DNA from: Streptomyces sp. HUAS ZL42
GTDB lineage: Bacteria; Actinomycetota; Actinomycetes; Streptomycetales; Streptomycetaceae
Length of the DNA stretch: 64,000 bases
Direction: 5' to 3'
Assembly: GCF_040782645.1 (NCBI RefSeq)
Contig: NZ_CP160403.1
Coordinates: 6,855,001-6,919,000 of the forward strand
The notes below the pieces were generated by a model. That model was not told the DNA's origin, did not search any database, and saw only the letters and a program-made list of their open reading frames with translations. Below are positions 8,904 through 17,240 of this stretch, piece by piece. Made by a program: the position numbers and the translations under genes. Every line of letters begins with the position of its first letter. The first letter of the stretch is position 1.

Positions 8904-9581
8904 TTAATGCCTCGCGGCATCCAGGAGCAGAAGCACCGCAGCGGGGTCGCCGTCGTACCTGAGGTGTGGTTCGTCCGGCTCGGGCGGTATGAAGCGAGTT
9001 CGGTACCGCTGAAGGTCGCTTTCGGAGAAGTAGATTGAGTTGGGGTCGTGCGCGTGGGCTTGGTTGCGTTTGCTGATCCTTGACCAGAGTTCGTCGTGAC
9101 TTGCTGCGAGATAGACGAGCACCGGGGTTGCGCCGGCGTCGGTGGCGATAGCTCGCCATCGGGTGCGGTCGTCCGGGGTCCAGAAGCCGTGGTCGACCAC
9201 AACGTCGTGTCCTGCCTTGAGTTGCTCGCGGAGTTCAACCGACACATCCTCAAGGACCGGACGCTCAAGGGTAGGGAAGGTGCCCCGCGGGAAGTCCACG
9301 CCGTACACGCCGTGGCGGCGATACATCTCCTCGTCAGGGCACAGGCGCACGAATCCACGAGCGGTGAGCGCGCGGGAAAGGGTCGTCTTGCCGGAACCGG
9401 GGAGACCAGCCATGAGGACGCAGAACGGCGGGCGTGAGGGCATCGGTCTCGTCAGGGTCCGGGAGATCGCAGACATCTCCGCTTCGGCTTCGGGGGTGAG
9501 TGTGTCGGCACGGTGAGCGGCGAGCAGGGCGTCCAAGCGGTCTTCAAGCACGCTCAAGAGTGTGTCGTCCACGGCCCTCAC
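8904..9581 (-). CDS. P-loop kinase / AAA-family ATPase (zeta-toxin or nucleotide-kinase-like)
   Basis: This 225-residue P-loop protein has Walker A GLPGSGKTT after the strand FCVLMAG, then LCPDEEMYRR and VVVDHGFW, the layout of small-molecule kinases such as zeta-toxin or chloramphenicol-phosphotransferase relatives. A lid-like region follows (SKRNQAHAHDPNSIYFSE). I chose the GTG at 9581 because it overlaps the GntR stop (GTGA) and has GGAGGT upstream; a longer ATG start at 9608 would lose that. It is cotranscribed with the GntR regulator at the AICE left end. The substrate is unknown. Confidence 0.8.
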   Translation of the reverse strand: MRAVDDTLLSVLEDRLDALLAAHRADTLTPEAEAEMSAISRTLTRPMPSRPPFCVLMAGLPGSGKTTLSRALTARGFVRLCPDEEMYRRHGVYGVDFPRGTFPTLERPVLEDVSVELREQLKAGHDVVVDHGFWTPDDRTRWRAIATDAGATPVLVYLAASHDELWSRISKRNQAHAHDPNSIYFSESDLQRYRTRFIPPEPDEPHLRYDGDPAAVLLLLDAARH

Positions 9582-10336
9582 TGAGAGACCTCCGATTCCG
9601 TCCGCCACGTGCGACCAGGGCCCCCAAGGTCGACACCGTACTCCACGATGTTGCCCTCGCTATCGATGAACTTCGCTGTCATCACGACCACGGGTTCCGT
9701 CGGCGGGTTCTCAGGATCCAGCTCCAGAAGCTGTGCGTCCTCCTCCGTCAGCAGGCGCGCTGAAGCAGTGTCGATCCGATGGGTGATCGGGAGGCCAGTC
9801 GCCTCGGCAATGAGCTGAAGCGAGGTACCCCCGGTCAACCGCTCGCTCTGTGCCAACTGGGGGATCAGCTTTCCGTACCGAGGCGGGATCCAAGACGTAC
9901 TGTGCGCCACAATGCCGTGCCGGTCCCTGTATACGCGGCGCCGGCGGATCACGTCGGAGCGAGGTTCGATGCCCAGTGCTTGGGCCACCTCTGGGGGCGC
10001 GGTAACTACAGCGGCCTGGTGTGAGTCGGACCGCTCGCCTGATCCCCAGCTTGATCCGGTACGGCGACCTCGGTCCTGACGCTGAGATCCCGAAGACATC
10101 GGAGCGGGTTGATCCAGGACTTCCGTCCCGATCCCGTGGATCCCCCTCACTAGGCCCTCGTTGCGCAGCTTGCGCAACGCCTTCTCCGCTGTCGCGGTGC
10201 TGACGCTCCACTCCTCCGCGAGGTTCTTGATGCTCGGCAGCAGCGATCCCGGCGGCAGCTGGCCAGACGTGATCAGCTCCGTGTAGTGGGCGGCAATCTT
10301 CGCGTATGGCGCTCGATTGTCAGCCTGACCAGCCAT
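9578..10336 (-). CDS. GntR/HutC-family transcriptional regulator of the AICE (KorSA-like role)
   Basis: This 252-residue regulator has an N-terminal winged helix (YAKIAAHYTELITSGQLPPGSLLPS split by SIKNLAEEWSVSTATAEKAL) and a C-terminal UTRA ligand-binding domain starting near VVTAPPEVAQALGIEPRSDV. In pSAM2-type elements the GntR protein KorSA represses transfer and excision; the position here suggests the same. ATG 10336 has AAAGGAG upstream. Direct and inverted GGGAACC repeats in its promoter are the likely operators, giving autoregulation. It is coupled to the downstream kinase. Confidence 0.85.
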   Translation of the reverse strand: MAGQADNRAPYAKIAAHYTELITSGQLPPGSLLPSIKNLAEEWSVSTATAEKALRKLRNEGLVRGIHGIGTEVLDQPAPMSSGSQRQDRGRRTGSSWGSGERSDSHQAAVVTAPPEVAQALGIEPRSDVIRRRRVYRDRHGIVAHSTSWIPPRYGKLIPQLAQSERLTGGTSLQLIAEATGLPITHRIDTASARLLTEEDAQLLELDPENPPTEPVVVMTAKFIDSEGNIVEYGVDLGGPGRTWRTESEVSQ

Positions 10337-10366
10337 TTCGTCTGCTCCTTTGTCTCTGCTCCCTGC

Positions 10367-10418
10367 GGTTCCCTAGCTTACCGCTTGACACCGCAGGGAA
10401 CCCTAGGGAACCTTAGGG
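10367..10418. promoter_or_regulatory. GntR operator/promoter region with GGTTCCCTAG repeats
   Basis: GGTTCCCTAG (10367-10376) is inverted relative to two tandem copies, GGGAACCCTAGGGAACC (10396-10412), plus CTTAGGG. A TTGACA hexamer (10385-10390) lies between them. The arrangement, 31-82 bp upstream of the GntR start, is a good autoregulatory operator cluster. Confidence 0.65.
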
Positions 10419-10956
10419 ATGTGCCCGCCGGTAGGGACGTAGGCCGAGGGGTGCTGTGCCTAGGTATGTCCGCATTGATGGCGGATCTACCGGCTCGGAG
10501 CAGCGTCAACGCCCGGAGGAAAGCCCGCAGGGGTGAGTACGAAGGCAGCGTCAGTTGGTTGAGAATTCAATAGGGATTCAAGTGCGACGGGGTGTGAGCC
10601 CCCGTCTCCGCAACGGCCCGGGTGACGGCCGTCGGTGGCCACTTTGAGGCGGGCGAACCTGTCCCGCCCTGCGTGTCAGCTCTGGAGAAACATCCGTAGG
10701 GATCATCCCTTCCCTTCAGGGAGGTCAGCCCCTCGGGTGCCACCTGGTGCGCTGCCGCCCTGCTGGCGTCAGAGCAGTGAGGATGACGCGCCCGATTTCC
10801 GGCTCGGGACCGTGCTCCGTGGCAACGGCGCACCGGTGAAGCCCGGTCTCGCTTCTTCCTGGCTTCGCAGCATCGATCGCTGCGGCCGGTTGCCTCCGCT
10901 GCTCGTCTTGTACGAGCAGCGCTGAGGGGAGCCGGATGTTCCGACTTCAACGGCGC
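10419..10956. other. non-coding stretch of the AICE
   Basis: About 540 bp between the GntR promoter and the DUF6284 leader hairpin. No open frame has both a ribosome site and convincing residues. It is rich in short inverted repeats (for example CCCTTCCCTTCAGGGAGG) and probably holds the long leader and promoter of the 11026-13166 operon. An origin function cannot be excluded. Confidence 0.4.
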
Positions 10957-10986
10957 GCACCCCCGGAGCGGCAACTCCGGGGGTGC
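10957..10986 (+). terminator. perfect hairpin in the leader of the DUF6284 operon
   Basis: GCACCCCCGGAG, a 6-nt loop, then CTCCGGGGGTGC: a 12-bp perfect stem, 40 nt before the first gene. There is no U-run, so it is either an attenuator-like leader structure or a protein-binding site as much as a terminator. Confidence 0.5.
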
Positions 10987-11025
10987 TGTTCGGGCCGTTC
11001 CACCTGTGAGAGGAACCACGACCCA

Positions 11026-11292
11026 ATGAGCCACATCGTCACTGTTCAGACCGCTGTTACCGCGTTCGCCGACTGGATCGAACCGACGGATGCGGAGTTG
11101 GACGCGATCGAGCAGGAGTCTCCGCTGATCCTGGCAGAGGTCGACCTGCTCGACGCGCAGATCATCACCCTGGATCGCGCCCCGTCCGAGTTGGACGCCC
11201 AGCGCATCCGCCGCGCCCGCCGCCGCCTGCTCGCGGCCCGCCGCACCCTCGCCAACCAGACCGGCACGGCCACCGCCGGCGGTGTGGCGTGA
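11026..11292 (+). CDS. DUF6284 family protein
   Basis: This 88-residue small acidic-then-basic protein starts MSHIVTVQTAVTAFADWIEP and has a helical RIRRARRRLLAARRTL stretch. It is a recurrent first gene in Streptomyces AICE and plasmid transfer operons; its function is unknown. Start ATG 11026, with GAGAGGA upstream. The stop overlaps the GTG of the next gene, so the block to 13166 is one coupled operon. Confidence 0.8.
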   Translation: MSHIVTVQTAVTAFADWIEPTDAELDAIEQESPLILAEVDLLDAQIITLDRAPSELDAQRIRRARRRLLAARRTLANQTGTATAGGVA

Positions 11293-12152
11293 GGGCCAAG
11301 ACTGTTCTGCCTGCCGTCGCTATGACGGCCGTGTCCATGGTCCTCACGCTGGCTGTGGTCGTGATGTGGCTGGGCACAGCCGTGCCGTGGCCCGTCGCCC
11401 TAGTCGTCGGTCTTGGTATCGACGGGGGATGGCTGGCCACTCTGGCCTACGAACGCCGGTTGGCCGCGCAGGGCGACCACAGCCGCATCGTGACCGCCGT
11501 GGGATGGTGCTTCGGCCTCATCGCCGCTGGCGTCCTGGTCGCCCACGCCGTGAGTGCTGACCACGCGGCCGGCGCGTGGCTGGCCGTGGCATGGCTGCCG
11601 ATCGCGGCCAAGGCCCTGTGGCTGGTCCACGGACTGTGGGAGCGCACCGCGCTGACCCCGCTGGCACTGGACGCGATCCGGGGCATCCGGCAGGAGGCCC
11701 GCGACGAAGCAGCCGTGGCCCGCGCACGCCTGCGGGCGGAAGCGGCCACCGAGGAGACCCGACTGACGGCCGTCACGGCCGCCGGGGCACGCGTCGCACG
11801 CGTCCAGGCACAGACCGCCAAGATGCTCTCGCAGGCCTGGTCGACGCTGGAAACCGCGCGCCAGCGTGAGGGCACGGGCAAGGCGCTGACCAGCGTGACG
11901 AGCCCCGTCACACCCGGTGTCCCGGCCCGCTGGGAACTGCCCGTGTGGGGCCCGAGCGAGCCGACCAGGACGCCCGTGCTGGACGCCGCGCCTGCGCTGT
12001 CCGATGACGTGCTGGACGCGCTGGTCGACGAGATCCGTCACAGCGAAGACCCCGCCCTGTCCTACCGCGAGATGGCCACCCGCTTTCGTGCGGCCGGCCA
12101 CTCCGCCTCCGAGGTCCGTCTTCGGGCCGCGTGGAAGCGCGTGGTCGCCTGA
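11289..12152 (+). CDS. membrane protein with C-terminal coiled/helical domain (DUF2637/SpdB-like spread protein)
   Basis: This 287-residue protein has about four transmembrane helices in the first 125 residues (TAVSMVLTLAVVVMWLG, WPVALVVGLGIDGGWLATLAY split, WCFGLIAAGVLVAHAV, LAVAWLPIAAKALWLVHG). A long charged helix rich in Ala/Glu/Arg follows (about 130-200). The tail DPALSYREMATRFRAAGHS looks like a helix-turn-helix. This layout is that of Spd-type proteins thought to spread conjugated DNA between hyphal compartments. The GTG start overlaps the DUF6284 stop. Confidence 0.75.
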   Translation: MRAKTVLPAVAMTAVSMVLTLAVVVMWLGTAVPWPVALVVGLGIDGGWLATLAYERRLAAQGDHSRIVTAVGWCFGLIAAGVLVAHAVSADHAAGAWLAVAWLPIAAKALWLVHGLWERTALTPLALDAIRGIRQEARDEAAVARARLRAEAATEETRLTAVTAAGARVARVQAQTAKMLSQAWSTLETARQREGTGKALTSVTSPVTPGVPARWELPVWGPSEPTRTPVLDAAPALSDDVLDALVDEIRHSEDPALSYREMATRFRAAGHSASEVRLRAAWKRVVA

Positions 12153-12544
12153 TGCCCGCCGCGTACGCCAAGTGCTACGACCCGTCCGGCGCCCGCTACG
12201 GCGTGCCCACCTACCCCTGGAAGCTGGCCCCCGACGGGATGGCCACCCGCCGGCAGTTACGGGCCCAGGGCCTGCGTCCGGGCGGTCAGCCGATACAGGC
12301 GCAGGTCATGCGGATCAACCGCCGTACCGGCGGGCCGCGCGTTGCCTACCTCTACCGCGAAGACCTCGCGCTTCCGGTACGGCCGATGACCTCACGCAAG
12401 TGGGGCGCCCTCGCGCTGGCGATGCTGGCTCGCCGCACCTGCCCGAAGTGCCGCATCACCTACAGCTACTGCATGCCCCGCTCGCTCGGCATCTGCGTGC
12501 TGTGCGCCTTCCCGGACAACTGCGCATCCCCGACAGGGAGCTGA
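12152..12544 (+). CDS. RRQRL-motif zinc-binding protein
   Basis: This 130-residue protein has the motif TRRQLRAQGLRPGGQP near residue 35 and a putative zinc site CPKC...CVLC (TCPKCRITYSYC and ICVLCAFPDNC). It belongs to the small RRQRL-motif proteins common in Streptomyces AICEs; their role is unknown but the Cys pairs suggest nucleic-acid binding. ATG 12152 overlaps the previous stop (TGATG). Confidence 0.75.
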   Translation: MPAAYAKCYDPSGARYGVPTYPWKLAPDGMATRRQLRAQGLRPGGQPIQAQVMRINRRTGGPRVAYLYREDLALPVRPMTSRKWGALALAMLARRTCPKCRITYSYCMPRSLGICVLCAFPDNCASPTGS

Positions 12545-12546
12545 CC

Positions 12547-12864
12547 ATGGGCAAGCCCAACACCCGTCGCCTGGACAAGGAGATCCGGCTGACGGAACGC
12601 AAGATCGAAGCGGTGCAGAACGAGGAAATGTGGCCGCTGAACAGTGCCGAGCGGCGCAAGGTCGTGGGCGCGCTCGCGGGCGGCTCCTACCGGGTGCTGC
12701 GGGGCAAGAGCACCGGCCGCGCCGAACGCGCCCTTGAGCAGGTCTGGAACGCGGTCAACATGCGGCTGACCGCTGAGCTGACCGCGTTGCAGATGGAGCG
12801 GCAGCGCATCGTGACCGAGGCAGCCAAGGAGAAGGCTGCCAAGAAGTCCTCGGGGTGGTGGTGA
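12547..12864 (+). CDS. small basic helical AICE protein
   Basis: This 105-residue, highly charged helical protein (TRRLDKEIRLTERKIEAVQN; ERALEQVWNAVNMRLTAEL; lysine-rich C terminus ending KKSSGWW) has no transmembrane helix or known domain. ATG 12547 lies 2 nt after the previous stop, behind the sequence GGGAGCTGACC. It is probably cytosolic and part of the transfer operon. The function is not known. Confidence 0.7.
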   Translation: MGKPNTRRLDKEIRLTERKIEAVQNEEMWPLNSAERRKVVGALAGGSYRVLRGKSTGRAERALEQVWNAVNMRLTAELTALQMERQRIVTEAAKEKAAKKSSGWW

Positions 12865-12866
12865 GC

Positions 12867-13166
12867 ATGGACGGCCGTTGCCCCGCCGCTCACCCGGAAG
12901 ACCCCACGCCCTGCGTCGGTCCGGTCGTGGTGAGCGTGCTGGACGCGGCGGGCGCCGGCGCCGACGGGTGCGAGCACCACGGCGCCCGGCTGCTGGCCTC
13001 CCTCGACGGCGGACGCGTCTACGCCCTGCCCGACGCCCCGCCCGGCGCCGCCATCCGCACCTTCACCGCCGCCGCCGGTATCCGCCCGTTCTGCTGGCTC
13101 GACGGCCCGCGTACCGAGCCGTCGCAGCTCAGCCACATCGAGAACCGCGCCCGCCGCGGGCGCTGA
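12867..13166 (+). CDS. hypothetical AICE protein
   Basis: This 99-residue protein has CPAAHPEDPTPC and CEHHGARLLASLDGG segments, whose Cys/His residues could bind a metal. I placed the start at ATG 12867; a GTG at 12861 overlapping the previous stop (GTGA) is equally possible. It is the last gene before the translocase. A 100-bp spacer separates it from the ftsK-like gene. Confidence 0.65.
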   Translation: MDGRCPAAHPEDPTPCVGPVVVSVLDAAGAGADGCEHHGARLLASLDGGRVYALPDAPPGAAIRTFTAAAGIRPFCWLDGPRTEPSQLSHIENRARRGR

Positions 13167-13265
13167 ATCGCGCCGCCGGGGTGGCCGCGCTTTCCCGCAT
13201 GCCCAGCCACCCGGCACCCTCTCTCAACTCCCGCCCCGATCGGGGCAGTCAGGAGCAATCCCCGC

Positions 13266-15383
13266 ATGTCCGAGAACGTCGTTCACCTGCACAAGAACAC
13301 CGAACCGACCGCCGATGAGGCGAGCGTGACCACGCTGACCGTGGTGCCCGACCCGGCGCCCGCCAAGCCCGTGCCGCTGTGGGTGCGCTCCGGCCGCGCG
13401 GTGAAGCACGCGGTGACCCACGAGACCACCAAGACGACCGTGCGCGCGGTCGCGCGGCACAGCCTCTACACCGTCAACGGGGGCCGGATCGTGGCCCGTC
13501 GCGCCTGGGACGGCAAGACCGGCGCCCGCTATGAGCGCATGCTGCGTGCCGCTGAGGCTGCCGGCAACTTCGAGGTGGCCGAAGAGTGGGAGGACCGCCT
13601 CCAGCGCTTCCGCGAGGCCCGCCACCGCCGCCGCATGGACCTGCTCCACTCGCCCGTCGACGCTGCCAAAACCGTCGGAGTCGGCGTCGGTATGAGCATC
13701 GGCGTCCTGGTGGCGCTCGGGGTCGTGATGGCCATCAACAACCACGACGTCGGCGACGTCATCACCCCGCTCGCGGCCACCATCGAGTTCATTGGCCTGC
13801 TCATCAGGATCGTGCAGATCGTGTGGGGTCCCGCCCTCGTCATCGGCCCGTTCCTGGCCCTGCTGGCGCTGTGGACGGTCGGCAGCAAGCAGCAGGCCGC
13901 CCCCGCCTGGGCGCTGCCCGCGAACGTTCGATCCGGCGAGGGTGAGCCGATTACCCCGTCCATCGTGGTCAAGGCCCTGCGTGACCTGGGGGTCGCTCCG
14001 CTGCGGGGCGCCATCAAGGAGATGGGCGACGCCGGCGCGTCCATGCTGTCTCCGATCCGGATCGCCGGATGTGGCGTGGAAGTCGACGTCACGCTCCCGT
14101 CCGGAGTGTCGACCAACGAGGTGCAGAACAAGCGGCGCAAGCTCGCCGAGAACCTCACCCGGCACGAACACGAAGTCTTCATCACCATCCCCGAGGCCGC
14201 CCGCACGGTCCGACTGTGGATCGCCGACTCCGGCGCGCTGGACGAGCCGATCGGCCCGTCCCCGCTGGTCACCGACGAGACACTGACCGCCGACTACGCC
14301 AAGGGCCGCGCCCCCTGGGGGCAGGACCTGCGCGGGGATGCTGCGAGCCTGAGCGTGTATCAACGCCACCTGCTCATCACCGGCCTGTCCAACCAGGGCA
14401 AGACCGCCGCCCTGCGCGCCCTCGCCCTGTGGCTGGCCCTGGACCGGTCGGTCGAGTTCTGGATGGGCGACCTCAAGGGCGCCGGCGACTGGGCCATGTT
14501 CGACGGGCTCGCCACCGTCCTGATCCAGGGGCCGACCGATGACCACGTCATCCAGGTGACCGAGATGGCCGAGGACGCCGTGGAGGAGATGAACCGCCGT
14601 CTCCAGGCGCCGCCCGGCACGGAGTTCCCGCTGCTGGTCGTCATCGTGGACGAGGCGCAGGTGGCGTTCATGTGCCCGGTCAAGGACAAGGAAAAGCGCC
14701 CGTACGGTGGCTCCAGCGCCACATCCCGGTACTTCATGGCCGCCCGGAAGATCCACAACCAGGGGCGAGCCGTGAACGTGCTGCTGTGGCAGGGCACCCA
14801 GGACCCCACCGACCAGAACCTCCCCAAGCTCGTTCGCGAGGGCGCCCACACCCGCGCCTCGCTCGCGCTGGGCACGGAGTCCCAGGCCCGCATGGCGCTG
14901 GGAGACAAGGCGGTCGACGGCGGCGCCGCGCCGAACCTGCTGCGTCCGGGTCTGGACAAGGGCACCCTCGTGGTCGCCTCCGACGGGATCGAGATCCCCA
15001 AGGGGCAGTCGTCCATCACGGTGCGCACGCACTACATCAGCACCGAGGACGCCACCGCGATCGCGGAGCGTGCCAAGGCGATGCGCGACGGGGTCACCAC
15101 CTTGCACGTCGTCGACCGAGGCGAGGAGCGTGACCCGCTCGCGGACATCGCCTCCGTGGTCGGCGACGCGACCCGGGTGCGCACGCAGGACGTTCTCAAG
15201 CGGCTCGCGGTGCTCAACGCGGACGCATACGGCAAGTGGTCGTTCCTCGATCTCAAGCGCGTCCTGGACGGCACAGGAGCCGAGCCGTACAAGTCCGACG
15301 GGGTCATGGTCGTGGGCCGTGACCGCCTCGCCCGTGCCCTCGCCAACCGCGACGGCGACGGTTCCGCTTCCGCCTCCCAGTGA
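13266..15383 (+). CDS. FtsK/SpoIIIE-family DNA translocase, TraB/TraSA-like conjugation protein
   Basis: This 705-residue motor is the main transfer protein of AICEs. It moves double-stranded DNA between mycelia as a hexameric ring. Transmembrane helices lie near 140-165 and 180-205. The ATPase domain has Walker A GLSNQGKT (373-380) and Walker B VVIVDEAQ (D462, E463). A C-terminal winged-helix-like region (VLKRLAVLNADAYGKWSFLDL split) fits the gamma-like DNA-recognition domain that binds 8-bp TRS repeats in clt. Candidate repeats lie directly downstream. ATG 13266 is preceded by GGAGCAATCCCGC. Confidence 0.88.
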   Translation: MSENVVHLHKNTEPTADEASVTTLTVVPDPAPAKPVPLWVRSGRAVKHAVTHETTKTTVRAVARHSLYTVNGGRIVARRAWDGKTGARYERMLRAAEAAGNFEVAEEWEDRLQRFREARHRRRMDLLHSPVDAAKTVGVGVGMSIGVLVALGVVMAINNHDVGDVITPLAATIEFIGLLIRIVQIVWGPALVIGPFLALLALWTVGSKQQAAPAWALPANVRSGEGEPITPSIVVKALRDLGVAPLRGAIKEMGDAGASMLSPIRIAGCGVEVDVTLPSGVSTNEVQNKRRKLAENLTRHEHEVFITIPEAARTVRLWIADSGALDEPIGPSPLVTDETLTADYAKGRAPWGQDLRGDAASLSVYQRHLLITGLSNQGKTAALRALALWLALDRSVEFWMGDLKGAGDWAMFDGLATVLIQGPTDDHVIQVTEMAEDAVEEMNRRLQAPPGTEFPLLVVIVDEAQVAFMCPVKDKEKRPYGGSSATSRYFMAARKIHNQGRAVNVLLWQGTQDPTDQNLPKLVREGAHTRASLALGTESQARMALGDKAVDGGAAPNLLRPGLDKGTLVVASDGIEIPKGQSSITVRTHYISTEDATAIAERAKAMRDGVTTLHVVDRGEERDPLADIASVVGDATRVRTQDVLKRLAVLNADAYGKWSFLDLKRVLDGTGAEPYKSDGVMVVGRDRLARALANRDGDGSASASQ

Positions 15384-15563
15384 CAGGGAGCCATTCCCGC
15401 CCGGGGCAGGGAGGCAGGGAGAACTCCCTGACCCCCTCCCTGCCCCGGCTCCCTGGCCCTGACCTGCACTGATGATCACTCAGGGAGGCAGGGAGGCACC
15501 CCAGGTCAGCGCCCGAAAACCCCCTCCACAACGCCTCCGGAAGGGGGTGTCTCTTCCTCCCTG
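15384..15563. repeat. cluster of CAGGGAGG octamers downstream of the translocase (candidate clt locus)
   Basis: Exact CAGGGAGG copies start at 15407, 15481 and 15489, and exact inverted copies (CCTCCCTG) at 15435 and 15556. One-mismatch copies start at 15384, 15415, 15423 and 15448. The inner part forms a long imperfect palindrome around 15401-15448. TraB-type translocases recognise repeated 8-bp motifs in a non-coding clt locus beside their gene, which this matches in place and form. Confidence 0.6.
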
Positions 15564-15587
15564 ACCCACTGCCGGAAGGGATTCCGC

Positions 15588-16052
15588 ATGTACCCCGAAC
15601 CCGCCCGCCAGGTGTCCGCCGAACGGGCCGTGGAAGTCCGCCAACCCACCCCGATACAGCCCATCGTCGCGGTTCCGGCGCCGCACGTTCCCGTCCAGCC
15701 GGGCACCGTTCCGGCGGTGACGAGCATCGTCCTGCCCGACGGCCGCGTGGTCACCGGCTACGCCCTCGAACCCGCCAAGCCCGAACCGATCGCGGCGAAA
15801 CCGCCCGTCTCCGGCGCTGCCGTGAACGTCGCCCTCGGGGGCGTCGGGTTCCTTGCCGTATGTGGCGGACTGCTGCTGCTCACCACATTCATCACCGCCC
15901 TGACCGCGCTGATCACCCAGCTCATCACGCTCGCCGCCGTCATTTTCGGCGGATGGATCGCCGTGCAGGTGCTCGGCTCGAGCAGCCGCAAGGGCGGCAC
16001 GACGGTGAACATCCGCCGCGCCGTCATCAAGCGGAACCACTTCCACGGCTAG
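15588..16052 (+). CDS. SpdD-like small membrane protein
   Basis: This 154-residue protein has a Pro/Val-rich N-terminal part (PAPHVPVQPGTVPAV), then two hydrophobic helices (VALGGVGFLAVCGGLLLLTT; LITLAAVIFGGWIAVQVL) and a basic C terminus (NIRRAVIKRNHFHG). Position after the translocase and two-helix topology fit spread proteins that assist intramycelial transfer. ATG 15588 follows GGAAGGGATTCCGC. Confidence 0.7.
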   Translation: MYPEPARQVSAERAVEVRQPTPIQPIVAVPAPHVPVQPGTVPAVTSIVLPDGRVVTGYALEPAKPEPIAAKPPVSGAAVNVALGGVGFLAVCGGLLLLTTFITALTALITQLITLAAVIFGGWIAVQVLGSSSRKGGTTVNIRRAVIKRNHFHG

Positions 16053-16071
16053 CAGGGCAATGCCGTGCCGG

Positions 16072-17100
16072 CTATGGCTGGTTGTAGGCGAGCGGCCAGC
16101 CGGCGAAGCCGCCGTCGTCGGTCTGGTAGACCAGCTCTACGTACTCCTCACCGAGGAGATCCTTCACATCCTCGGTGGGCTCGCTGGGCAGCAGCACAGC
16201 AACCCGCAGTTCCCTGCGCCCGGGGATGTGGCGGCGGTAGTCGGCCAACTGCCCGATAGCCATTCGGACATTAGCCCGGGTCGTCAGTCCCTTCGCCTCG
16301 TACAGCGCGTGATCCGTCGCGTCGTACAGGTCAGGCGTCAGCGCCCCGGGCTCACCCTCGATGGTGATCTGGAAGCTGTGGGTCTTGTGGCCGGCCGCGG
16401 TCAGATGCGCCACGAACGCCTTGACCAACTCTCCTTCACGGCGCAGCACCTTGCGCTGCCCGGCAGGAATGTCCGCGACGGTCTCGGCGGTGCTGTGCTG
16501 CTCGGTCCTCTTGACCTTCGCTCCGCTCTGCTTCGGCAGTGCGACAGGTTCCGGCACCTCAACGACGGGTTCGACGATCTCGACATCCGACTTCGCGGCG
16601 GCCGGCATCCGGTCTGCCTCCGTCCACGCTGGCGTGGTTCCCTCAGCCGGCCGGAACCGGAAGACGAGCACGTTGCGCATCAACCCGTCCTTGCCGGGCC
16701 CGCGCCGAACGTCGTACGGCTTGATCGGGTCCAGCACCATCTGACCGATGTAGCGCTGCTGCATCGCACCGCTACCCGGCACCCTGCCGTGCGCGACGAA
16801 CAGATGCACCTCGCGGCCCTTTTCGGCATGGGTGATCAGGGACCCGTTGCGGCCTGAAGGCTTGTGGTGTCCATTGGCGCCGGCGCCGGTGTACAGGTAC
16901 AGCGGCCCGAACTCGTCGTCTTCGGCGCGGCCATCGAAGGTGTAGCCGTACTCCTCACCCGCCGACGGGTCGGAGTACACGAACACCATGCCCGCCTCGT
17001 CAGCCGGCTCGATGCCCTGGAACGTCCCGCAGCCATAGGCCGCCGCGATGGCATCGCGCGTCGTCACCAAACCGGGCACAAGATCAACGCTCGTCGTCAT
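16072..17100 (-). CDS. predicted modification-sensing nuclease: SRA/YDG-like N domain fused to PD-(D/E)XK
   Basis: This 342-residue protein is on the strand opposite to the transfer and replication genes. Residues 20-150 (SDPSAGEEYGYTFDGR; LYLYTGAGANGHHKPSGRNG; VHLFVAHGR; RYIGQMVL; NVLVFRFRP) follow the strand order of PUA/SRA-like base-sensing domains found in modification-dependent enzymes. Residues 250-290 hold a PD-(D/E)XK core: PD (256-257), E268-A-K270, then Q284xxxY288. This suggests recognition and cleavage of modified or foreign DNA, a type IV-like restriction factor carried by the element. The domain calls are from pattern only. ATG 17100. Confidence 0.65.
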   Translation of the reverse strand: MTTSVDLVPGLVTTRDAIAAAYGCGTFQGIEPADEAGMVFVYSDPSAGEEYGYTFDGRAEDDEFGPLYLYTGAGANGHHKPSGRNGSLITHAEKGREVHLFVAHGRVPGSGAMQQRYIGQMVLDPIKPYDVRRGPGKDGLMRNVLVFRFRPAEGTTPAWTEADRMPAAAKSDVEIVEPVVEVPEPVALPKQSGAKVKRTEQHSTAETVADIPAGQRKVLRREGELVKAFVAHLTAAGHKTHSFQITIEGEPGALTPDLYDATDHALYEAKGLTTRANVRMAIGQLADYRRHIPGRRELRVAVLLPSEPTEDVKDLLGEEYVELVYQTDDGGFAGWPLAYNQP

Positions 17101-17240
17101 GGCGCGACCTTAACCACCCCCACTGACACCCTGCCGCCCCATTTCCCGGGGCGCAGGCAAAAGGGCGACCCCCCTTCCGCCAAGAACGCGGGGCCGCCCT
17201 CATCACCCAGCACCCTGCAACAGGACTGGAGACATCCAGC

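Noticed and set aside
10567..11034. 155-codon minus-strand frame in the AICE leader
   Set aside because: No ribosome site, arginine/serine-rich composition, and it covers the strong hairpin and promoter of the DUF6284 operon.
13224..15479. 751-codon open frame antisense to the translocase gene
   Set aside because: It is the typical shadow frame of a GC-rich gene: no ribosome site, valine/glycine/histidine-rich nonsense, while the plus strand has a complete conserved ATPase.
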